Assembly (NCBI GenBank): GCA_021805955.1
Contig: JAJZDO010000849.1
Location: 1-6,971 of the forward strand
Source: Acidobacteriota bacterium
GTDB lineage: Bacteria > Acidobacteriota > Terriglobia > Terriglobales > Acidobacteriaceae
DNA length: 6,971 bases
Reading direction: 5' to 3'
Below, piece after piece: positions 1-5,223 of this stretch (its first letter is position 1; every line of letters starts with the position of its first letter). The notes beneath the pieces were generated by a model. The model was given only the letters and a program-made list of their open reading frames with translations, made no database searches and was not told the DNA's origin. The position numbers and the translations under genes are program-made.

Positions 1-2
1 TG

Positions 3-206
3 CTCGTTTTTCTCCAGGCCGAACGCAATCTCCACACTCAAATTGTAAATACAATTGCCATTGAACGGCAGAAAATACTCTACTGGCGCGGAGCATCGTC
101 TACCCTGGCCCCCGCGCTAGCAGGGATGCTACGCGACAATGCGCAGAGAGGCGTGACACCTGTTCGGATGCGTTCGACAATGGGAGTAAAATCGCTGGCA
201 TCGTAG
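3..206 (+). CDS. Possible 3' end of an unidentified gene (5' end outside window)
   Basis: Frame 3 is open from the left edge to a TAG stop at 204-206, giving 67 residues that start LVFLQAERNLHTQ and end MGVKSLAS. The composition looks protein-like: a charged, probably helical first half (about residues 4-30, containing QAERNL and IERQKILYWRG) followed by a basic tail. The LxAxR-xL-xxQ pattern faintly recalls the last helix of TolC-type outer-membrane channels, but the match is too weak for a name. No start is visible because the gene would begin outside the window. The alternative is a chance open frame: 67 codons without a stop is not rare at this GC content. If real, its stop lies 33 bases before the lipoprotein start, so the two could share a transcript. 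Confidence 0.35.
   Translation, partial: LVFLQAERNLHTQIVNTIAIERQKILYWRGASSTLAPALAGMLRDNAQRGVTPVRMRSTMGVKSLAS
41..56. repeat. 16-bp AT-rich inverted repeat (AATTGTA-AA-TACAATT)
   Basis: Perfect 7-bp arms separated by two A residues. It has the size and symmetry of a dimeric repressor operator, but it lies inside the possible gene end at 3-206 and about 185 bases before the lipoprotein start. A regulatory role is therefore only a guess. Confidence 0.25.
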
Positions 207-239
207 CAAACCAGCGGTAACGGAAGGAAACTTCATCCC

Positions 240-809
240 ATGCAATCTGAGTCGATGCGCACCACGATCTTTGCCACACTCCTGCGATCTGCTGTCCTGT
301 GCTCTCCCTTGGTGTTGCTGTCATGCGGAGGAGCAAACAGCAGTTCCAACTCGAATCCCATTACCAACCCGCCTCCCGTCTCCGGGCAAACCACATACTC
401 AAATGCAGCTTTGAGCGGAACATATTCCATCAGTACCGGCATCTACTCAGGGGCATCCAATGGCTCTGGGGAGACAGGAGTAATTGCTATCGCCGGCACG
501 ATGCAGTTCGACGGCAATGGAAATATCACGGCTGGAACTTTCCAGTATCCAGTTCCGGGCCAACCGGCGAATAATCCACGGATATACACCCTTAAAGGAA
601 CCTATTCCGTTTCAAGTTCTGCAAGCGGTACAGCTACATTGACGTTCACTCAAACTTCAGGAAATACAATCCCAGGCTTGGTTCCGTTAATCCCATCAGG
701 AACCGCATACACTTTTAATTTGCAAGCGGCCCAACAGGGTGCAGCTGTCATCCTCGCCGAGTCCGACGGATTGCAATACATTGATTCCATCATCGCGCTG
801 AAGCAGTGA
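240..809 (+). CDS. Secreted lipoprotein, beta-rich, function unknown
   Basis: A 189-residue protein with a lipoprotein signal peptide: a short polar N-terminus with Arg7, a hydrophobic stretch at about 8-28, and a lipobox Leu-Leu-Ser-Cys whose acylated cysteine is Cys29. Glycines at 30-31 (no Asp at +2) fit outer-membrane sorting if Lol-type rules apply. A flexible Ser/Asn/Pro-rich linker (32-50) leads to a Gly/Ser/Thr-rich, probably all-beta domain containing two LxGTYS motifs (58-63 and 118-123) and FDGNGN (90-95). I associate this combination with lineage-specific lipoproteins of Acidobacteriota; I cannot assign a function. The ATG at 240 is chosen because GGAAGGA (222-228) lies 11 bases ahead; the next ATG, at 255, is too far from it. 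TAAAAT at 187-192 could be a -10 box, but no good -35 accompanies it. The gene converges with fabH. Confidence 0.85.
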   Translation: MQSESMRTTIFATLLRSAVLCSPLVLLSCGGANSSSNSNPITNPPPVSGQTTYSNAALSGTYSISTGIYSGASNGSGETGVIAIAGTMQFDGNGNITAGTFQYPVPGQPANNPRIYTLKGTYSVSSSASGTATLTFTQTSGNTIPGLVPLIPSGTAYTFNLQAAQQGAAVILAESDGLQYIDSIIALKQ

Positions 810-823
810 GGCGACAATTTGAT

Positions 824-850
824 GCCGGGTGATAAGGACTGGCACCCGGC
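824..850. terminator. Stem-loop between convergent genes, possible bidirectional terminator
   Basis: An 8-bp perfect stem, GCCGGGTG (824-831) with CACCCGGC (843-850), closes an 11-base loop. It sits 14 bases past the lipoprotein stop and 32 bases past the fabH stop (883) read in the other direction. No good U-tract follows on either strand, so it may instead be a transcript-end protector or a Rho-assisted site. Confidence 0.4.
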
Positions 851-882
851 CAGCTAGTGCGGCAACTTGAAGCAAAAAACTT

Positions 883-1899
883 TTAGATTTCCCAGCGCAG
901 CAGACACGTGCCGACGGTATACCCGGCGCCGACAGAGGCCAACAGAACCAAGTCTTCCTTGTGCAGCTTGTTCTCTTCTCTCGCCGTCTGCATGGCCAGT
1001 GGAATGGTACCCGCAGTGGTGTTGCCGAAGCGGTCGATGTTGATGATCACGCGCTCCGGCGCAATCCCCAGCCGCTCCGCCGTGGAAACGATGATGCGCT
1101 TATTGGCCTGATGCGGAATAAAGCAGTCCAGATCGCTGCCATGAATGCCATTGCGCGCGAGCAGGGCCTCGGTCGCTTCCGACATTTTGCGGACGGCGAA
1201 TTTGTACACGGCCTGTCCTTCCTGATGGACGACGTGCATGTTCTTCGCGACGGTTTCCGCGGTCGGCGGATGCAGACTGCCCCCTCCCGGCATATATAAC
1301 GAAGCCGCGCCGGAGCCGTCGATTTCGTGCAGGAAATCGATCATCCCGACTTCGCCTTCTTCCGCCGGTTCCAGCAGCACGGCGCCCGCTCCGTCGCCGA
1401 AAATAATGCACGTCGAACGGTCTTTGTAATCGATGATCGACGACATGACATCCGCGCCAATCACCAGCACTTTCTTGTGCGCGCCGGATTCGATCAGCTT
1501 CGCTCCTACCTGGAGCGCATAGACGAAGGCGCAGCACGCGGCGGACATGTCGAAACCCCAGGCGCCTTTCGCTCCCAGCTTGTCCTGCACCAGGCAGGCG
1601 GTCGCGGGAAATAGCATGTCAGGGGTCACGGTGGCGACGATGATGGCTTCCACCTCGCTCGGTTCGATGCCGCGCTCGGCAAGGCAGATGCGGGCTGCCG
1701 CCACCGCTAAATCGCTGGTCGCAACGCCGGGATCGACGAGATGACGCTCGCGAATTCCGGTTCGTTCCACGATCCACTGGTCGTTGGTGTGGACCATCTT
1801 TTCAAGGTCGGCATTGGTCAGAAGTCGTGGAGGAACGTAGGTTCCGAGCGCGGTAATTTTTGCCCGGCGCAGCGACCGGGGGCGAAGATCGAATTTCAA
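883..1899 (-). CDS. fabH: 3-oxoacyl-[acyl-carrier-protein] synthase III (FabH/KAS III)
   Basis: A 338-residue cytoplasmic thiolase-fold enzyme. FabH condenses a short acyl-CoA primer with malonyl-ACP to start type II fatty-acid synthesis. The full Cys-His-Asn triad is visible: Cys122 in DMSAACCAF (aligned to Cys112 of the E. coli enzyme), His263 in IPHQANKR and Asn293 in [10 protein letters not shown]. The 30-residue His-Asn spacing is the same as in E. coli. Other family motifs are RTGIRERH (46-53), GDGAGA (168-173) and the C-terminal [13 protein letters not shown]. The length is about 20 residues above E. coli FabH (317), mostly from a roughly 12-residue basic N-terminal extension ([13 protein letters not shown]). 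The start is TTG at 1899; GAGG lies 8 bases upstream and there is no in-frame ATG nearby. Starting at the next Met (35) would cut into the fold. A related beta-ketoacyl synthase III of secondary metabolism is possible but less likely. It lies 82 bases downstream of the SRP RNA gene, on the same strand. Confidence 0.94.
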   Translation of the reverse strand: MKFDLRPRSLRRAKITALGTYVPPRLLTNADLEKMVHTNDQWIVERTGIRERHLVDPGVATSDLAVAAARICLAERGIEPSEVEAIIVATVTPDMLFPATACLVQDKLGAKGAWGFDMSAACCAFVYALQVGAKLIESGAHKKVLVIGADVMSSIIDYKDRSTCIIFGDGAGAVLLEPAEEGEVGMIDFLHEIDGSGAASLYMPGGGSLHPPTAETVAKNMHVVHQEGQAVYKFAVRKMSEATEALLARNGIHGSDLDCFIPHQANKRIIVSTAERLGIAPERVIINIDRFGNTTAGTIPLAMQTAREENKLHKEDLVLLASVGAGYTVGTCLLRWEI

Positions 1900-1981
1900 T
1901 GTGTTGGCCTCGAAATAGTTCCGTGTTCCGCGTGAGTGTGGGGGATGTTTCCAACAGGCTGGCTGAATCGCAGTACTTCAA

Positions 1982-2078
1982 GCGCCGGGTACCCCACTGC
2001 GCACGCATGAGCCCGTTGCCGTTGCTTCCTTCCGGACCTGGCGGGGTTGGCGGGATTGCGTCGCGTAGGACCCGGCAC
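1982..2078 (-). ncRNA. ffs: Bacterial small signal recognition particle RNA (4.5S-type)
   Basis: The minus strand carries the conserved SRP domain IV core CCAGGTCCGGAAGGAAGCA, with a GGAA tetraloop at 2033-2030 closed by CC/GG and the asymmetric loop that binds Ffh. The RNA folds into one long hairpin: the 5' segment GCCGGGT (2076-2070) pairs with ACCCGGC (1990-1984), extended by a U-G and a G-C pair. Inner helices include GCC/GGC and CCCG/CGGG around domain IV. The inferred length is 97 nt, typical of the short Alu-less bacterial type. It assembles with Ffh to target nascent membrane proteins to FtsY at the inner membrane. The ends are inferred from pairing and may be off by a few bases. Confidence 0.93.
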
Positions 2079-2084
2079 AGCTTG

Positions 2085-2090
2085 ATGATA
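2085..2090 (-). promoter_or_regulatory. Candidate -10 box for the SRP RNA gene
   Basis: TATCAT on the minus strand ends 6 bases before the predicted RNA 5' end (2078), which is where a -10 box should be. The -35 is poor: CTGTAA at 2114-2109, with an 18-base spacer, matches TTGACA at three positions. A better-looking TTGACT (2140-2135) is too far away to pair with it. Confidence 0.3.
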
Positions 2091-2418
2091 TCACTGGAAG
2101 AGTTCGACTTACAGCGTGTACCCTGCTTTCATAAAGTCAAGATAGACAGAGGTTCCATAATCCGTCGATAAGGTTTGGAAGGGGTTGAGGCGAGGCAGAT
2201 TTGAATCGCCGGCAGGAGTTTCCGCAGCGCATCCGCCCTGCAAACAGGCTGCAATGGCCGCTGGAGGCCGCTTCTGGCCCAGATCAGCTCCTCCGCAGGC
2301 TGTATCAAGACGCAGTTTCACTTGGGCCGGTCAAAGTCGGATCAGGGATCGCTTTCTTCAGTTCCGTTGTCGGCTATTTCTTGGCACATGTCCCGAAATT
2401 AGCGCGATCTGGAAGGGC
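2091..2418. other. Intergenic stretch without a supported gene
   Basis: Lies between the SRP RNA promoter region and the amidohydrolase promoter. It contains two short open frames on opposite strands (2109-2321 minus, from GTG; 2201-2422 plus, from TTG). Neither has a convincing ribosome-binding site or a recognisable motif, and they overlap each other, so I do not call either a gene. I see no tRNA, terminator or clear repeat here. Confidence 0.5.
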
Positions 2419-2447
2419 ATGACGCTGTTGACCCTTTCCGTTATGAT
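2419..2447 (+). promoter_or_regulatory. Candidate sigma70 promoter of the M20 amidohydrolase gene
   Basis: ATGACG (2419-2424, 4/6 to TTGACA) and TATGAT (2442-2447, 5/6 to TATAAT) are separated by exactly 17 bases. Transcription would start near 2454, leaving a leader of about 95 bases. A TTGACC at 2429-2434 lies too close to this -10 to be its -35. Confidence 0.4.
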
Positions 2448-2450
2448 GGA

Positions 2451-2493
2451 ATTTCGAAACAGCGGGTGCGTCAAATACGGAATATATCGAAAT
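2451..2493. promoter_or_regulatory. Two CG-centred A/T-rich elements in the leader, possible operator pair
   Basis: TTTCGAAA (2452-2459, a perfect palindrome) and ATATCGAAAT (2484-2493) both have a central CG. The centres are 33 bases apart, about three helical turns. CG-centred palindromes are characteristic of LacI-family operators. Both lie at or just downstream of the predicted transcription start, where binding would repress. This rests on pattern alone. Confidence 0.2.
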
Positions 2494-2548
2494 GTCTGAC
2501 GCGAGGATTTCAGAATAGATTGACGCCGTTGAGCGAGGACAAGTACGA

Positions 2549-3844
2549 ATGAATGACTTGGCAGTTCAAGACAAACTTACTACCTATGTCGAACAACACT
2601 CCGACCGCCTGGTCCAGATTCTTCAGGACATTGTCCGCATCCCGTCGGAGAATACTCCCCCCACGGGCGGCGAGGGCACATGCCAGAAATACATTGCCCG
2701 GTTTCTTGCCGATCTGGGATGCGACCCAATCTCCTATACCTTCGATCAGGTGCCGGGGCTGAAGGATCATCCCTTATTCAGGCCAGGTCGGGAGTATGCC
2801 GGTCGTCCCAACGTAGGAGCGCGCCGGAAGGGTACAGGCAACGGGCGATCGCTGCTGCTCTCCGGTCACATCGACACGGTTCCGGTCGGCTCGGCTCCAT
2901 GGAAGAGAGATCCGTTTGGCGGGGCCGTGGAAGGAAACCTTCTCTACGGGCGTGGCTCCAACGACATGAAGGGTGGCGTAGCGACCCACCTTTTCATCAT
3001 GGAGTGTCTGCACAAATTCAATCTCCCGCTGGCAGGAGATGTTCTATTCGAGTCGGTGGTGGATGAAGAGTTTGGCGGCGTCAACGGAACCATCGCTGGC
3101 CGCCTCAAAGGATTCAATGCGGATGCAGCCATCATCTCCGAGCCGTCGTTCCTGCGGATTTGTCCGTCGCAGCGCGGCGGCCGGATCGCCCATGTCACAC
3201 TGAAAGCTTCCGGCGGAATTCTCAGCGATGGGCCGCCTTCCCCCGGCGTGATAGAGCAATTGGCGTTCCTGCTGGCGAAGATCGAAGATTTTGCCGATCA
3301 ACGCCGCGTCCACGCTCAGCCTCATCCCCTGTACGGCGACGCCACGGATCCCGTCCCCGTGAGTGTCACGAAAGTCTTCACCGCACCATGGGGAACCAAA
3401 GAGCCGATCGCGATTCCGGAAGAATGCAAGTTGGAAATTTATTGGCAGGCCATGCCCGGCGAAAAACTGGCAGACATCGATCGGGAATTCCTGGAGTGGA
3501 TCGCGTCGCTCTCCCGTACGCACGGCAGCCCGTTTGTACAACCGCCTGACGTAGTGTTTCCGTCCCGATGGCTGCCCGGATCCGCGATTTCGGCTGAGGA
3601 TTCGCTCGTCACCGAGCTAGCCGATTGCGCCACGAGAGTGCTAGGGAAAACACCCCCCGTAGTTGGCTTTGAGGCTCCCTGCGACATGTATATCTTTCAT
3701 ATGCTCACCAAGACCCCCGCCGTCCTATGGGGACCGCGAGGCGGCAACACGCACGCCGCGGACGAGTATGTCGAGATCGACTCGCTCATCGATGCTGCAA
3801 AAGTGATGCTTGTTTTCGCGCACGAATGGTGTTCCGCCCGCTAA
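2549..3844 (+). CDS. M20-family metallo-amidohydrolase (ArgE/DapE/ACY1-like)
   Basis: A 431-residue protein of the dinuclear zinc M20 family, which hydrolyses N-acyl amino acids or peptides in the cytoplasm (no signal peptide is seen). Metal-site and catalytic motifs are in the usual order: SGHIDTVP with His107 and Asp109, GRGSNDMKGG with bridging Asp139, DEEFGG with general base Glu173 and ligand Glu174, SEPS with Glu198, and THAADEY with His402. Residues about 210-325 form the inserted lid/dimerisation domain. There the usual GkaaH segment reads SGGILSDG (221-228), so the conserved active-site histidine seems absent. The usual Arg before PGE is also missing (YWQAMPGE, 298-305). Length and the FRPGREYAGRPN segment fit the roughly 430-residue 'acetylornithine deacetylase or succinyl-diaminopimelate desuccinylase' group, but the substrate cannot be read. 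Start ATG 2549 has GAGGA (2535-2539) 9 bases ahead. It converges with the kinase gene. Confidence 0.9.
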   Translation: MNDLAVQDKLTTYVEQHSDRLVQILQDIVRIPSENTPPTGGEGTCQKYIARFLADLGCDPISYTFDQVPGLKDHPLFRPGREYAGRPNVGARRKGTGNGRSLLLSGHIDTVPVGSAPWKRDPFGGAVEGNLLYGRGSNDMKGGVATHLFIMECLHKFNLPLAGDVLFESVVDEEFGGVNGTIAGRLKGFNADAAIISEPSFLRICPSQRGGRIAHVTLKASGGILSDGPPSPGVIEQLAFLLAKIEDFADQRRVHAQPHPLYGDATDPVPVSVTKVFTAPWGTKEPIAIPEECKLEIYWQAMPGEKLADIDREFLEWIASLSRTHGSPFVQPPDVVFPSRWLPGSAISAEDSLVTELADCATRVLGKTPPVVGFEAPCDMYIFHMLTKTPAVLWGPRGGNTHAADEYVEIDSLIDAAKVMLVFAHEWCSAR

Positions 3845-3888
3845 CCACAATTCACCTGTCCAAGCGAAGCTGCGGCATATGGATGCCA

Positions 3889-3914
3889 CAAATGGGAATG
3901 TGTATTCCCATTTG
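3889..3914. terminator. 11-bp perfect hairpin between convergent genes
   Basis: Stem CAAATGGGAAT (3889-3899) pairs perfectly with ATTCCCATTTG (3904-3914) around a GTGT tetraloop. It lies 44 bases after the amidohydrolase stop and about 200 bases after the kinase stop (4115) on the other strand. No immediate U-tract follows; the nearest T-rich run (CCTTTTGTTTTG, about 3932-3943) begins 17 bases later on the plus strand. The rest of 3845-4114 shows nothing else I can support. Confidence 0.5.
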
Positions 3915-4114
3915 CCTGCTTGACCCATAGACCTTTTGTTTTGTAATGAATAGTTACTTTCTGGATGCCCTTGCACGAGATGCATTTTGCTGCAACGCCG
4001 TCCGATCGTTCAGAGCAGAGATTGAACGAGAACCCTAGAGTGTCGGCGCGTCGGACGCTCAGCGTGCCGTGAAGAGACTGAAATCGACCGCCGTGTTTAG
4101 GAATTGCGAACATG

Positions 4115-5080
4115 CTACCAGCAATCCAGAAATGGGAAATGGTGTTCCCGCAGGAAGCTTTCGCGAAGCTCCGCATCCCGAAAAGCCTCCGTGCCACCCG
4201 GCCGCAAGGTGGATAGCGCGCCAGTAATGTTGCCCGCGACAGCACACTCCAGCGTGTTCGCACCGCGAACGTAACCGCACAGAAAACCCGCATCGAAACT
4301 ATCCCCCGCGCCGATGGTGTCTACAGGATCGATTTTGAGCGGAGGAATGCGGTGGAGTCGATCGCCGATCTGGACCAGCGCCCCACGAGCGCCGCATTTG
4401 GCGGCGATGCACGGGACGCGGCTGGACAAGGTATGCAGCGCATCCTCGACAGTGTCGCGCCGGGCAATCCGGCAGGCTTCATCGGCATTTGGAAGCAATA
4501 CGTCGACGTACTCCAGCAATTCCTGTAGAACGCCATCCCAGCGGTCTTCCGGATCGTCATTCGTATCCAGGGAAATCGTGAGTCCGGCGTGCTTCAGGTC
4601 ACGAAACAATGCCGGCAGATCTGGGGCCAGTGCCTGCTGCAGAAAAAGAGAGGACAAGTGGAAGTGTTTCGCTGAGGCCAGATATTCAAAATTGAGGTCG
4701 GCCAGGGACATACCGCTCATCGTACCGGGATAGGTGAGAATCCGGCGTTGGGCGCCGTGGTGCAGTAGAATCGTGACGCCAGTACTGGTCGCATCTGTCG
4801 CATAGACAATCTGGGACAGATCTGTCCCGCTTTCTGCCAGGTGTTCGAGTGCGATTCGGCCCAATTCGTCTTTGCCCAGGCGCGTCGTGAAGCCCACCCT
4901 GGCCCCGAGGGTAGCCAGGTTATGCGCGACAATGGCCGATGACCCCCCGAGAGTGAGGCGGAAATCCGTGGCCAGAATCTCTCGCTCTAAAGGGATGTTC
5001 GCCGGCAAACCGTACAGGATCAAATCAAGATTAATTTCGCCAGCAATATTGACGTCGAATCGTTTGTCTAGGGGTGCCAT
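4115..5080 (-). CDS. PfkB/ribokinase-family carbohydrate kinase
   Basis: A 321-residue cytoplasmic sugar (or sugar-phosphate) kinase using ATP. Family signatures are visible in order: N-terminal GEINLDL (14-20), first PfkB signature LGGSSAIVAHNLATLG (44-59), NADE (198-201), nucleotide-site KCGARGA (228-234), and second signature DTIGAGDSFDAGF (254-266) with the GAGD anion hole and catalytic Asp260. The length is normal for the family. Divergence from agaS suggests a role in amino-sugar catabolism, for example phosphorylating tagatose-6-phosphate, but PfkB substrates cannot be read reliably from sequence; fructose, 2-keto-3-deoxygluconate or a free amino sugar are alternatives. ATG 5080 is the only plausible start: an in-frame TGA lies just upstream and no start codon follows before the GEINLDL motif. 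It has no Shine-Dalgarno sequence. A tiny MYLT frame (5096-5082) ends one base before the ATG. Confidence 0.92.
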   Translation of the reverse strand: MAPLDKRFDVNIAGEINLDLILYGLPANIPLEREILATDFRLTLGGSSAIVAHNLATLGARVGFTTRLGKDELGRIALEHLAESGTDLSQIVYATDATSTGVTILLHHGAQRRILTYPGTMSGMSLADLNFEYLASAKHFHLSSLFLQQALAPDLPALFRDLKHAGLTISLDTNDDPEDRWDGVLQELLEYVDVLLPNADEACRIARRDTVEDALHTLSSRVPCIAAKCGARGALVQIGDRLHRIPPLKIDPVDTIGAGDSFDAGFLCGYVRGANTLECAVAGNITGALSTLRPGGTEAFRDAELRESFLREHHFPFLDCW

Positions 5081-5084
5081 TTTA

Positions 5085-5100
5085 TGTGAGGTACATCACT
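5085..5100. promoter_or_regulatory. CRP/FNR-type binding site between divergent kinase and agaS genes
   Basis: TGTGA-GGTACA-TCACT matches the CRP consensus TGTGA-N6-TCACA at 9 of 10 half-site positions. It ends 4 bases before the kinase ATG on the minus strand, so binding would block that start. Its centre is about 50 bases upstream of the inferred agaS transcription start (about 5142), near but not exactly at the classical -41.5 activation position. The presence of a CRP-family regulator in this organism is inferred. Confidence 0.45.
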
Positions 5101-5108
5101 AACCGGTT
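5101..5108. promoter_or_regulatory. AACCGGTT palindrome, possible LacI-family operator
   Basis: A perfect 8-bp CG-centred palindrome directly abuts the CRP-like site and overlaps the first two bases of the agaS -35 box. The CG centre flanked by A and T is the core feature of LacI/GalR-family operators. Symmetry does not extend further outward, so the site is short and uncertain. Confidence 0.25.
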
Positions 5109-5135
5109 GCTAAGTTGTATCTTATGAGTTATGAT
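5107..5135 (+). promoter_or_regulatory. Sigma70-like promoter of agaS
   Basis: TTGCTA (5107-5112, 4/6 to TTGACA) and TATGAT (5130-5135, 5/6 to TATAAT) are separated by an ideal 17-base spacer. The expected transcription start is near 5142, giving a leader of about 80 bases before agaS. Confidence 0.55.
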
Positions 5136-5157
5136 CAATTCCGTTTTGTTATCTTAT
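5115..5157. repeat. Imperfect direct repeat flanking the agaS -10 box
   Basis: TTGTATCTTAT (5115-5125) recurs as TTGTTATCTTAT (5146-5157), identical apart from one inserted T. The 31-32 base offset is about three helical turns, as for paired binding sites of one regulator. One copy lies in the promoter spacer and the other just after the inferred transcription start. Confidence 0.3.
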
Positions 5158-5208
5158 CATTGTTGTGGTGTCTGTTTGGAATCCGGTTTCCTGCGATATC
5201 AGACCCCG

Positions 5209-5214
5209 AAGGAG
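5209..5214 (+). promoter_or_regulatory. Shine-Dalgarno AAGGAG of agaS
   Basis: Two adjacent in-frame start codons follow, GTG at 5224 (9-base spacing) and ATG at 5227 (12-base spacing). Spacing favours the GTG and codon strength favours the ATG. The protein differs by one residue. Confidence 0.6.
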
Positions 5215-5223
5215 CATTGAACT

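Noticed and set aside
1100..1537. 145-codon frame overlapping fabH on the same strand
   Set aside because: Shifted-frame shadow of fabH, which has a full catalytic triad; Arg-rich composition typical of out-of-frame GC-rich DNA.
2190..2260. GATTTGAATC reminded me of a tRNA T-loop
   Set aside because: The T-stem does not pair properly (A-C mismatch at the loop-closing position) and no matching acceptor stem or anticodon arm is found on either strand.
2109..2321. 70-codon minus-strand frame (GTG start) just upstream of the SRP RNA gene
   Set aside because: No ribosome-binding site, no recognisable motif, immediately preceded by an in-frame stop, and overlapping another open frame on the opposite strand.
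2201..2422. 73-codon plus-strand frame from TTG
   Set aside because: Weak start and no family resemblance; the frame would end at the predicted promoter of the next gene. Likely chance.
4044..4069. Possible stem CGGCGCG/CGTGCCG between the M20 and kinase genes
   Set aside because: Needs a G-U pair on the plus strand, is mismatched on the minus strand where the kinase would need it, and lacks a U-tract.
4131..4150. AAATGGGAAATGGTGTTCCC at the kinase 3' end resembles the hairpin at 3889-3914
   Set aside because: The similarity needs a gap in each sequence over 20 bases, and the kinase copy is coding; coincidence is the simpler reading.
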